15,079 nucleotides of DNA, taken from positions 1 through 15,079 of the forward strand of contig DJGH01000004.1 in assembly GCA_002431635.1 (NCBI GenBank), read 5' to 3'. The notes below the pieces were generated by a model. That model saw nothing but the letters and a program-made list of their open reading frames with translations. It was not told where the DNA came from and ran no database searches. This DNA is from Petrotoga sp. UBA5851 (GTDB lineage: Bacteria; Thermotogota; Thermotogae; Petrotogales; Petrotogaceae). The translations under genes and the position numbers were made by a program. This document shows, piece by piece, positions 1 to 6,276 of the stretch (position 1 is the first letter of the stretch; each line of letters starts with the position of its first letter).

Positions 1-10
1 TAAAAAAATA

Positions 11-48
11 AAACCATCTATCAACATAATTTGTCGATAGATGGTATT
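11..48 (-). terminator. Rho-independent terminator after tRNA-Ser
   Basis: A 10-bp perfect stem (13-22 paired with 36-45) with a 13-base loop is followed, reading the minus strand, by a T-rich tract at 1-12. It begins eight bases beyond the CCA end of the tRNA and so ends the tRNA transcript. The plus-strand side also has a T-rich tail (46-52), so it may work in both directions. Confidence 0.85.
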
Positions 49-52
49 TTAT

Positions 53-143
53 TGGCGGAGGCGGTGGGATTCGAACCCACACGAGGCTATAAACCTCACC
101 GGTTTTCGAGACCGGCCCCTTAGCCAGTTCGGAACACGCCTCC
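53..143 (-). tRNA. tRNA-Ser (anticodon CGA)
   Basis: On the minus strand the acceptor strands GGAGGCG (137-143) and CGCCTCC (57-63) pair fully and are followed by G and an encoded CCA (53-55). The T arm GTGGG/CCCAC carries the TTCGAAT loop. A 5-bp anticodon stem CCGGT/ACCGG holds the loop CTCGAAA, giving anticodon CGA (complement of 106-108), which reads UCG serine codons. The long variable arm with a GAGG/CCTC stem is the class II feature expected of tRNA-Ser. The D stem contains G-U pairs but is otherwise ordinary. Confidence 0.97.
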
Positions 144-154
144 AACAATGCATA

Positions 155-160
155 ATTATA
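155..160 (-). promoter_or_regulatory. Probable -10 box of the tRNA-Ser gene
   Basis: The minus strand reads TGATATAAT here, a perfect TATAAT with a TG one base upstream (extended -10 type). It lies 11 bases before the mature tRNA 5' end, so a start about 7 bases downstream would give a leader of only a few bases. No good -35 box sits at 16-18 bp. A TTGACT at 189-194 is too far away (28 bp) and overlaps the end of the upstream gene. Confidence 0.5.
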
Positions 161-186
161 TCACAAAAAAAATCATAAATCTAGAG

Positions 187-771
187 TCAGTCAAAATTTT
201 TCTTTCCGTAAAAAGACCAGAAGCTGATGTTGTAAAGGTAGTCTTTGGCATCCTGTGGAATGGCCTCATCGATATAACGGTTAGATGTGTTGGTGTTATT
301 AAGCCATTTGATGGTGTTCCCAATTCCCCACACATACGAAATCACGCTTAACTGCAGGACGGTATAATCGTCCATACTCTGGTTGATATTTTTCCATCTG
401 TTATAGAGCGACTGCATATATGCATACGAAGCTATAACAGCCGTTTCTGGATTTTCAAGATCACTGTACTGTATATTCATTTTGAACTCTGCATTTATTT
501 CCCGCAAGGCTATCCTGCTCAGACCTGTGAGACCATAAGCGTATTCGGTACGTGCTTTAATATATCCTGAGCTTTCGGTCATGGCGATTGAAAAGATAAG
601 TTCTTCAGGAATGTTTCCTGTTTGCGGCTTGTTTTTCTGGCAGATATAGTACACCTGCATAGGATCCAGTTTCTCCCCGCGGGATATTTTGGTTAGTGCC
701 TTCTGAGCTAGAAATATTATCAGGCAGGCTATCAGAAGTGTTACACAGGAAAAGAAAATCTTTTTTATCAT
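187..771 (-). CDS. Membrane-anchored lytic transglycosylase-like (SLT-fold) protein
   Basis: A 194-residue protein with a hydrophobic N-terminal segment (about 5-23), either an uncleaved anchor or a signal peptide. The rest follows the soluble lytic transglycosylase (goose-lysozyme-like) pattern. Residues 60-70 read FSIAMTESSGY, with Glu66 where the family has its catalytic acid. YGLTGL follows at 79-84, where the family usually has GLMQ. The helix ETAVIASYAYMQSLYNRW (109-126) and YVWGIGN (146-152) match the later conserved blocks. Such enzymes cleave the MurNAc-GlcNAc bond of peptidoglycan on the outer face of the cytoplasmic membrane. The missing Gln and absence of a GLMQ motif leave activity uncertain; a binding-only role is possible. 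The ribosome-binding site is weak (GGGG about 8 bases before ATG). It lies 74 bp downstream of the SLH protein gene, beyond a terminator-like hairpin. Confidence 0.7.
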   Translation of the reverse strand: MIKKIFFSCVTLLIACLIIFLAQKALTKISRGEKLDPMQVYYICQKNKPQTGNIPEELIFSIAMTESSGYIKARTEYAYGLTGLSRIALREINAEFKMNIQYSDLENPETAVIASYAYMQSLYNRWKNINQSMDDYTVLQLSVISYVWGIGNTIKWLNNTNTSNRYIDEAIPQDAKDYLYNISFWSFYGKKNFD

Positions 772-784
772 ATAACGCCCCGCA

Positions 785-840
785 CGTCTTAAAAATAAAC
801 CAATGCCTTATGGCATAAAGCCAGAAGGCATTGGTCAGTC
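785..840 (-). terminator. Hairpin terminator after the SLH protein gene
   Basis: An 11-bp perfect inverted repeat (799-809 with 825-835) is followed on the minus strand by TTTATTTTTA. The loop itself contains a small complementary pair (TGGC at 811-814, GCCA at 820-823), so it may fold further. It lies just after the stop of the 846-2393 gene. Only about 17 bases separate its T tract from the start codon of the next minus-strand gene, so it may act as a partial terminator between two cotranscribed genes. Confidence 0.8.
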
Positions 841-845
841 ATTGA

Positions 846-2393
846 TTATTTAAGTACTCCAAAGTAGTTTAAAGCATATACTATACCGACAGATAGTCCG
901 ACAGACAGAAGAATGTCAAGGAAGTTTATTCCTGGCCATTTGGTATCTACTCCGGTTATTTTGGAATCGAGTTCTGCAACCTTGCTGTCTATTTTCTGAT
1001 CAAGTTTCAGAGTTGATTCATCGAGCTTGGCTGTGAGAGAATCAGTTTTGGCACTGTTTTCGTTTGTTTTTGCTGTAAGGGATTCGATGTTTTTGGTATT
1101 TGAATCTGTAGCTGCTGTATTATCCATTACTCTTTTGTTCATTTCGTCATACTTTCCGGTAAGAGCAGCAATGTCGTTCTTTATAGCAGCTATGGACTTG
1201 CTTGTTTCCGAACCGTTTACTGCAAATACCTGGAAAGACTGTTCAAGCGTATTGAGTCTTGACTCGACGGCGTTAACTGTTATTTTGTCGGCTTTAGCGT
1301 CAAGCTTGGTATTAGTATTGGTGAGTAGATCCTTGACTTTTGACATATCTTCGGTAAGGGTATTTTTTTCAATTGCGGACATTCTTGCATCAAGTGCGTT
1401 TAGACCGCCTTCCAATGCAATGATTTTGGAATCATTAGCAGTAAACTTGGAGTCGTATGAACTCAACTTGGTTTCATGTGCGGCGATTATCTTTTCAATG
1501 GTTGAGAGCTTGGAGTCATGGGACGATATTTTGGTATCATGTCCTGAGACTTTGGAATCAATTGAAGATATCTTGGTATCGTATCCAGCCATTTTGGTGT
1601 CTATTGAAGTCATCTTGGCATCGTTATTGAGGATTTTGGTTTCGATAGTTGCCGTCTTGGTTTCCAGTAGGGTAATTTTACTGTCATACATGGCCAGTTT
1701 TTCTGAAAAGCTTTCTGACGGATTATTTTTTTCAAGTGCAGCAACTTTGGTTTCAAGAGCAGATATCTTGCTGTTTGCTGATTTAATGGAGTTGTTCATT
1801 TCCGAGTACTGTACCAGAATGCTGTCGACAGTTTTCTTTGTGTTTGAGAGTTCTTCGGAGTTGGCATTGCTTAATTCAAGTCCGGATACTTTTGATTCAA
1901 GGGTAGTAAGTCTTGTGTCAACTTCCTTTATTTTGGTTACCGTATATCCGAGTATCTCGTAGGAGTTCTTAAGATCACGGATGTCAGTGAGACTCGCTTG
2001 CATATTGTCAAATCTTTTGGTCAGTTCCGAAAGATCGGATTTTAAAACAGCAATGTCTCCCGAATAATCCTTGGAAGGTGTGGAAGTAGTTGTGGGAATA
2101 TTTTTAATTTTTTTGTCTAGCTCATTGATTTTTTCGGTTAATGGGTTCAGGAGAGCCTCCTGAATGTAACTGATGGTTCTGTCTACGGTAAGGGTGAGCT
2201 CGTATCTGGTTACTGTTGATACTCCTTTAAAAGTGTTGTCTGGATATCCTTCGAGTATCTTTATCGAGGTAATCCTCTGTACTGCGTCATATGCCCAGTG
2301 GTTTATGGGCACATCGGTAAACTTTGTGGCTGCCGTAAGCACTGAAACTGTCAAAAGCACCAGGAAAAACAAAAGTGATAAGGTTTTTTTCAC
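846..2393 (-). CDS. Omp-alpha-like envelope tether: SLH domain, long coiled coil, C-terminal membrane anchor
   Basis: Taking the GTG at 2393, which follows GGAGGTG by six bases, gives 515 residues; an in-frame ATG at 2417 has no such site. Residues 1-22 form a signal peptide (VKKTLSLLFFLVLL, then an AAT-type cleavage region). Residues 24-75 form one SLH domain with FTDVP, HWAYDAV, GYPDNTF and TRYEL. About 400 residues of coiled coil follow, including 16 unbroken heptads (233-344). A hydrophobic segment near the C-terminus (about 490-510) ends in YALNYFGVLK. This is the layout of Thermotoga Omp-alpha, a rod whose SLH domain binds the cell-wall layer and whose C-terminus sits in the outer toga membrane. 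The TRYEL variant resembles SLH domains of diderm outer-membrane tethers. Function is from architecture; coiled-coil similarity alone would not be reliable. It is transcribed away from aspS. Confidence 0.85.
   Translation of the reverse strand: MKKTLSLLFFLVLLTVSVLTAATKFTDVPINHWAYDAVQRITSIKILEGYPDNTFKGVSTVTRYELTLTVDRTISYIQEALLNPLTEKINELDKKIKNIPTTTSTPSKDYSGDIAVLKSDLSELTKRFDNMQASLTDIRDLKNSYEILGYTVTKIKEVDTRLTTLESKVSGLELSNANSEELSNTKKTVDSILVQYSEMNNSIKSANSKISALETKVAALEKNNPSESFSEKLAMYDSKITLLETKTATIETKILNNDAKMTSIDTKMAGYDTKISSIDSKVSGHDTKISSHDSKLSTIEKIIAAHETKLSSYDSKFTANDSKIIALEGGLNALDARMSAIEKNTLTEDMSKVKDLLTNTNTKLDAKADKITVNAVESRLNTLEQSFQVFAVNGSETSKSIAAIKNDIAALTGKYDEMNKRVMDNTAATDSNTKNIESLTAKTNENSAKTDSLTAKLDESTLKLDQKIDSKVAELDSKITGVDTKWPGINFLDILLSVGLSVGIVYALNYFGVLK
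1362..1697 (-). repeat. Sixteen consecutive heptads in the SLH protein rod
   Basis: On the minus strand this stretch encodes 16 seven-residue units with no skip or insertion, mostly ending D-x-K or E-x-K (for example ISSIDSK, VSGHDTK, ISSHDSK, LSSYDSK). The first residue of each unit is nearly always I, L, V, M or F. The fourth residue varies between I or L and polar H, Y or N. At DNA level the 21-bp period is visible as recurrent ttggtatc and ttggaatc-like strings in the given strand. Confidence 0.85.
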
Positions 2394-2565
2394 TATGAAC
2401 ACCTCCATGATTTTCATAAGTTTGATTTTTAATTTAGTTATAATCTAACTTCTATTTTATCATAAATAATGGTAAAATATATAGAGTGAATAAAAGTTCT
2501 ACAGGATTTTTAACACTAAAATACACATTTAATTTTTTTAACTCTTCAAATACGGAGGTGCAGTT
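2394..2565. promoter_or_regulatory. Divergent intergenic promoter region
   Basis: This 172-bp AT-rich spacer separates the divergently transcribed SLH protein gene and aspS, so it should hold at least one promoter in each direction. Candidates are weak. On the plus strand, TTATCA (2457-2462), a 17-bp gap, then TATAGA (2480-2485), or an isolated TAAAAT at 2473-2478. On the minus strand, TTTATG (2461-2466), an 18-bp gap, then TATAAC (2437-2442). The aspS ribosome-binding site GGAGGTG occupies 2554-2560. I see no operator, riboswitch or T-box structure. Confidence 0.45.
2400..2406 (-). promoter_or_regulatory. Ribosome-binding site fixing the GTG start of the SLH protein
   Basis: GGAGGTG on the minus strand lies six bases before GTG at 2391-2393. 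The GTG begins directly before the Lys-Lys of a standard signal peptide. An upstream in-frame ATG (2417) would add eight residues and put the Shine-Dalgarno sequence inside the gene. Confidence 0.75.
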
Positions 2566-4326
2566 TTGCTTAAAAGAACACATACATGCGGAGAATTGTC
2601 TTCACAGGATATAGGAAAGGAGATAGTTCTCAACGGCTGGGTAGACAGAGTAAGAGATCTTGGGGGAATGCTTTTTGTACTTGTGAGGGATAGGTATGGC
2701 AAAACCCAGGTTTATTTTGATCCCGCCGCAGATAAGCAGCTTTATGAAAGTGCACTCAAGCTTGGCAATGAATATACTGTAGGAATAAAGGGTATAGTCA
2801 ACAAAAGACCCGAGAAAGATGTAAACACAAATATGAGCACAGGGGAAATAGAGGTCATGGCTAAGGAACTGGTGGTATTTTCAGAGTCAGAGACTCCCCC
2901 AATATATGTAAACAAAGAAGACGATGCCAATGAAAATCTTAGGTTAAAGTACAGATATCTTGACCTGCGAAAGGAAAAGCTTCAGAAGAATCTTATGCTC
3001 AGGCACAGGGTCGCCCAGGCTACCAGAAACTATCTGAGCAGTACTGGATTTCTTGAAATAGAAACACCTTTTCTTACCAAATCGACTCCTGAAGGGGCAA
3101 GGGATTTTCTGGTGCCTTCCAGATTGAGACCAGGTCTGTTTTATGCACTTCCCCAGTCTCCGCAGATTTTTAAGCAGTTGCTTATGGTTTCCGGATTTGA
3201 CAGGTACTTTCAGATTGCAAGATGTTTCAGGGACGAGGATTTCAGGGCTGACAGGCAGCCAGAGTTTACACAGATAGATATTGAAGCTTCTTTTGTGGAC
3301 AAAGAAGATATTTTCGCAGTTGTTGAAGGGCTTTTAAAGTACATGTTTAAGCAGGCTGCAGGAGTTGACATACAAACTCCTTTCAAGCGTTTGTCCTATG
3401 CTGATGCTATGGACAGATACGGAAGCGATAAGCCTGACACACGTTACGGAATGGAGCTTAAAGATCTCACCGGATATTTTGCCGGTACATCGGCAGCTTT
3501 CCTGAAGTCTGTCTGCGATAATGGCGGAGTGATAAAAGGTTTTACCGTCGAAAACAGAGCTGAAAAATATTCCAGAAAAAAGCTTGATGAGTTTACTGAA
3601 CAGGCAAAAAAAGCTGGCGCTAACGGTCTTATATGGATAATAAAGGATAAGGACGGTATTCGCTCAACCATAAAAAAGATGGCCGAGAAAGAACTCCAAA
3701 GCATTGAAAATGATGGTATAATAAACAGTGGCGACGTTATGTTTGTTGTTGCCGGAGAACAGAGATCTGTCAACAAGATCCTTGGTCAGCTGAGGTCTCA
3801 GATAATACGTGATGAGTTTGAAAAGCTTGATGGGTTTGATATAATGTGGATAGTTGATTTTCCGATGTTTGCCTTTAACGAAGAGGAGAAAAAGCTTGAA
3901 GCCGAGCATCATCCCTTTACAATGCCCAACTTGAGTGATCTTGAGATGTATGAAAAAACAGATCCGCTTAAGATAAAAGCAGAATGTTATGATCTGGTTA
4001 TAAATGGATATGAGATGCTTTCGGGTAGCGTCAGAATACATAGGAAGGATATACAGAAAAAGGTATTTGAAATGCTTGGTTTACCGGAAGAAGAAATCAA
4101 CGAGAAGTTCGGATTCCTTTTGGATGCTTTTAGATACGGACCACCTCCACATGCAGGGTGTGCACTCGGATTAGACAGGCTTGTAGCGGTTATGTGCAAT
4201 GAAGATTCAATAAAAGAAGTCATCGCATTCCCCAAGACGGCTACGGGAACGGATATAATGGCGGATGCACCAAACATAGTAGGAGAAAGACAGCTGAGAG
4301 ATCTTAAAATTTCTCTTAATCCATAA
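2566..4326 (+). CDS. aspS: Aspartyl-tRNA synthetase
   Basis: This class II synthetase charges tRNA-Asp with aspartate in the cytoplasm. At 586 residues it has the usual bacterial length. The N-terminal OB fold (about 1-105) binds the anticodon. The catalytic core shows QSPQIFKQ (197-204), motif 2 with FRDEDFRADRQPEFTQ (about 222-237) and motif 3 with GLDRL (near 535-539). The bacterial GAD insertion lies between about 285 and 410, and the conserved EHHPFTMP follows at 447-454. The OB fold has RDLGG; Leu rather than His after RD is, as I recall, typical of enzymes that discriminate tRNA-Asp from tRNA-Asn, so this is probably discriminating. Translation starts at TTG, five bases after GGAGGTG (2554-2560). 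It is the first gene of the plus-strand run. Confidence 0.97.
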   Translation: MLKRTHTCGELSSQDIGKEIVLNGWVDRVRDLGGMLFVLVRDRYGKTQVYFDPAADKQLYESALKLGNEYTVGIKGIVNKRPEKDVNTNMSTGEIEVMAKELVVFSESETPPIYVNKEDDANENLRLKYRYLDLRKEKLQKNLMLRHRVAQATRNYLSSTGFLEIETPFLTKSTPEGARDFLVPSRLRPGLFYALPQSPQIFKQLLMVSGFDRYFQIARCFRDEDFRADRQPEFTQIDIEASFVDKEDIFAVVEGLLKYMFKQAAGVDIQTPFKRLSYADAMDRYGSDKPDTRYGMELKDLTGYFAGTSAAFLKSVCDNGGVIKGFTVENRAEKYSRKKLDEFTEQAKKAGANGLIWIIKDKDGIRSTIKKMAEKELQSIENDGIINSGDVMFVVAGEQRSVNKILGQLRSQIIRDEFEKLDGFDIMWIVDFPMFAFNEEEKKLEAEHHPFTMPNLSDLEMYEKTDPLKIKAECYDLVINGYEMLSGSVRIHRKDIQKKVFEMLGLPEEEINEKFGFLLDAFRYGPPPHAGCALGLDRLVAVMCNEDSIKEVIAFPKTATGTDIMADAPNIVGERQLRDLKISLNP

Positions 4327-4343
4327 AAGAGGAGGTTGTGACT

Positions 4344-4679
4344 ATGGAATTTGTCATTAGTTTTAAAGATTCTGACGTGGCTTTCATAATAAAGGTATGC
4401 GGAGACATTGATGCCTATCATTCTGCCACTTTCAAACAGAAAACCCTTGAGCATATGCCTCATACAGACAAGAAGATAGTGGCCTTTGATCTTTCGGAGG
4501 TTCCCTATATAGACAGTGCGGGATTGGGTTCGATAGTATCGCTTATAAAGGAATCAAAAAAGACTGAAAAGGAGCTGGTGCTCTTTTCGCTCCAGCCACA
4601 GGTCAAGAAGATCTTTGAAATGACCAAGCTTGACAAGATAATAAGAATAGTAGATACCGAAGAAGAGATAAAAAAATAG
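4344..4679 (+). CDS. STAS-domain anti-sigma factor antagonist (SpoIIAA-like)
   Basis: A 111-residue single STAS domain. VAFDLSEVPYIDSAGLGS (46-63) contains the DSAGLG loop in which Ser58 is the usual phosphorylation site. In well-studied systems the unphosphorylated form binds an anti-sigma kinase and frees its sigma factor; phosphorylation by that kinase reverses this and a PP2C phosphatase restores it. No kinase, phosphatase or sigma gene lies nearby, so its partner is unknown from this window. The ATG at 4344 is eight bases from GGAGG (4331-4335), whereas the in-frame GTG at 4338 is only two bases away and was rejected. It sits 17 bp after aspS. The best-known relative in this context is T. 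maritima TM1442. Confidence 0.9.
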   Translation: MEFVISFKDSDVAFIIKVCGDIDAYHSATFKQKTLEHMPHTDKKIVAFDLSEVPYIDSAGLGSIVSLIKESKKTEKELVLFSLQPQVKKIFEMTKLDKIIRIVDTEEEIKK

Positions 4680-4697
4680 TGCAGAACCGTAAATATA

Positions 4698-4709
4698 AAT
4701 ACCGGTATT
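4698..4709. other. 12-bp perfect palindrome upstream of cmk
   Basis: AATACCGGTATT is a perfect inverted repeat centred on ACCGGT in the 52-bp gap between the STAS gene and cmk. The gap is one of the few with room for regulation in this dense run. It could be an operator half-site pair or chance; there is no clear promoter around it. Confidence 0.25.
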
Positions 4710-4731
4710 ATAAATAAGGAGAATGAAAAAA

Positions 4732-5391
4732 TTGTTTCATATAGCAATAGACGGTCCTGCCGGATCGGGAAAGTCTACCGTGGCCAAAGAAATATCAAAG
4801 AGACTGGGAATACTTTATCTTGACAGCGGGGCTTTGTACCGTATGATTGCCTATTATTTTCAGGGTAATGGTGTTGATCTTGCCGACGTTCTTTATATTC
4901 AGAGTCATCTGGACGAAATAAGCATAGTTTATGCGGATGGACATTACATATTAAACGGTGAGGTAATATCAGCCCAGATAAGAAAACCGCAGTCTGGAGC
5001 AAGTGCTTCTGCAGTCTCACGAATAGGTCAGGTAAGAGAAAAAGTGAACTCCGTGATACGCAGTATATCCGAAAAATGCAGTATGGTTGTTGACGGAAGG
5101 GATATCGGTACGGTTGTGCTAAAAGATGCACGGTACAAATTTTTTCTCACGGCAAGTCCACAGGAAAGGGCTGAGAGACGATACAGGGAGTTAATTGCAA
5201 AAAATGAGGATGTTTCGTTCGAAGATGTACTAAATGAGATAAATCAGAGAGACAGGGCAGATTCGAGCAGGAGCATAGCTCCGCTTAAACCTGCCCCCGA
5301 TGCTGTGATAATAGATACGACTGGCATGGAGATAGAGCGGGTGTGCGATATAATTGCCGGGTACGTAGATTCTAGGGATATAAGAGGTTGA
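4732..5391 (+). CDS. cmk: Cytidylate kinase (CMP/dCMP kinase)
   Basis: The enzyme transfers phosphate from ATP to CMP or dCMP in pyrimidine nucleotide salvage and supply. With the TTG start the protein has 219 residues and opens MFHIAIDGPAGSGKST, containing the P-loop GPAGSGKS. LDSGALYR follows in the NMP-binding region, then VVDGRDIGTVVL (about 119-130). The lid and C-terminal block DRADSSRSIAPLKPA (about 174-188) is a family signature. The in-frame ATG at 4723 lies only one base after AAGGAG (4716-4721), too close to use it; TTG at 4732 is ten bases away and gives the usual short N-terminus. If ATG were used, three residues (MKK) would be added. The stop lies four bases before ispH. Confidence 0.95.
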   Translation: MFHIAIDGPAGSGKSTVAKEISKRLGILYLDSGALYRMIAYYFQGNGVDLADVLYIQSHLDEISIVYADGHYILNGEVISAQIRKPQSGASASAVSRIGQVREKVNSVIRSISEKCSMVVDGRDIGTVVLKDARYKFFLTASPQERAERRYRELIAKNEDVSFEDVLNEINQRDRADSSRSIAPLKPAPDAVIIDTTGMEIERVCDIIAGYVDSRDIRG

Positions 5392-5395
5392 GCGT

Positions 5396-6253
5396 ATGAA
5401 GGTTATCGTATCCGATGAAATAGGATTTTGTTACGGGGTAAACAGAGCGTACAAGGAATGTCTTATGCTGGATACATCAGAAAAAAAGACTTACATTTAT
5501 GGGTTGCTTGTGCATAACGACCAGGTTGTCGGAAAGCTTCAGAAAGAGGGTATATCTTACTTTGAAGATATAAACAACCTTCCGGTTGATTCCCGGCAGA
5601 GCCGTGTAATAGTGAGGGCTCATGGCATAGGATCGCATGATATGTCTGTTCTACACAGCAGTTTTGCTCATGTGTTGGATATGACCTGTCCTATAGTATC
5701 TGCAATGGTAGAGTTTGCAAAAAAGATGCAGGACAGCGGCTACTATATAATTGCTTTCGGTAAGAAAAACCACGCCGAAATGATAGGGCTTTTGGGAAGT
5801 ATTGACCCTGAAAAGGCAGTTATTACTGACAGAGCGGTAACAGTTCAGCAGTCCCGTGTATGTATTTTATCTCAGACGACAATGGATACGCAGGATTTTA
5901 AAGAATTTTTATCCGATATCATCAAAAAAAATGATTTTTCAGATATAATAGTTAAGAATACTATATGTTTTCACACAGTGCAAAGAGAGAAACAAGCGGC
6001 GGAAATAGCATTAAAGGCTGATTTAATGTTGATTATAGGCAGCAGTAACAGCTCTAACACCAGAAAGCTTTATGATATCGCATGCCGCGGCTGCAGCAGG
6101 AGTTATCTGATACAGACGTCAGAGGATCTTAAAAAACTTGATTTTTCACAAGTAAAAACAATAGGAGTACTCAGCGGAACTTCTGCTCCTTTGTGGGAAA
6201 TAGAGAAAATAATAGATGCAGTCCACATGGTTGATTGTGGTAATTTTTCTTAA
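5396..6253 (+). CDS. ispH: 4-hydroxy-3-methylbut-2-enyl diphosphate reductase (LytB)
   Basis: IspH carries out the last step of the MEP isoprenoid pathway, reducing HMBPP to IPP and DMAPP with a [4Fe-4S] cluster. The 285-residue protein has the three cluster cysteines: Cys12 in GFCYGVNRA, Cys98 in DMTCPIV and Cys191 in TICFHTVQREK. Substrate-binding residues are also present: His40 in GLLVHND, His76 in VRAHG, His126 and the catalytic Glu128 in NHAEMIG, TT at 161-162, the SSNSSNT block (217-223) and LSGTSAP (259-265). All expected catalytic positions are present, so it should be active. The family often has HPE where this has HAE. AGAGG lies eight bases before the ATG, inside the end of cmk. 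Confidence 0.97.
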   Translation: MKVIVSDEIGFCYGVNRAYKECLMLDTSEKKTYIYGLLVHNDQVVGKLQKEGISYFEDINNLPVDSRQSRVIVRAHGIGSHDMSVLHSSFAHVLDMTCPIVSAMVEFAKKMQDSGYYIIAFGKKNHAEMIGLLGSIDPEKAVITDRAVTVQQSRVCILSQTTMDTQDFKEFLSDIIKKNDFSDIIVKNTICFHTVQREKQAAEIALKADLMLIIGSSNSSNTRKLYDIACRGCSRSYLIQTSEDLKKLDFSQVKTIGVLSGTSAPLWEIEKIIDAVHMVDCGNFS

Positions 6254-6276
6254 GATAAAGGGGAGGTCTATCTAAC

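Noticed and set aside
189..194. TTGACT as -35 box for the tRNA promoter
   Set aside because: It is 28 bp from the TATAAT and forms part of the last codons and stop of the upstream gene.
148..351. Plus-strand open frame beside the tRNA
   Set aside because: Antisense to the end of the transglycosylase-like gene and its spacer, no ribosome-binding site.
1027..1962. A 311-codon open frame on the plus strand opposite the SLH protein gene
   Set aside because: It is the complement of the heptad-repeat coding sequence, whose repetitive D-x-K codons avoid stops in this antisense frame; no ribosome-binding site, and the translation is low-complexity Ser/Leu/Val.
4338..4343. GTG as start of the STAS gene
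   Set aside because: Only two bases after the Shine-Dalgarno sequence; the ATG at 4344 has proper spacing.
3987..4463. Minus-strand open frame across the aspS-STAS junction, and other minus-strand frames within aspS
   Set aside because: Shadows of clearly conserved plus-strand coding sequence with no supporting start signal.
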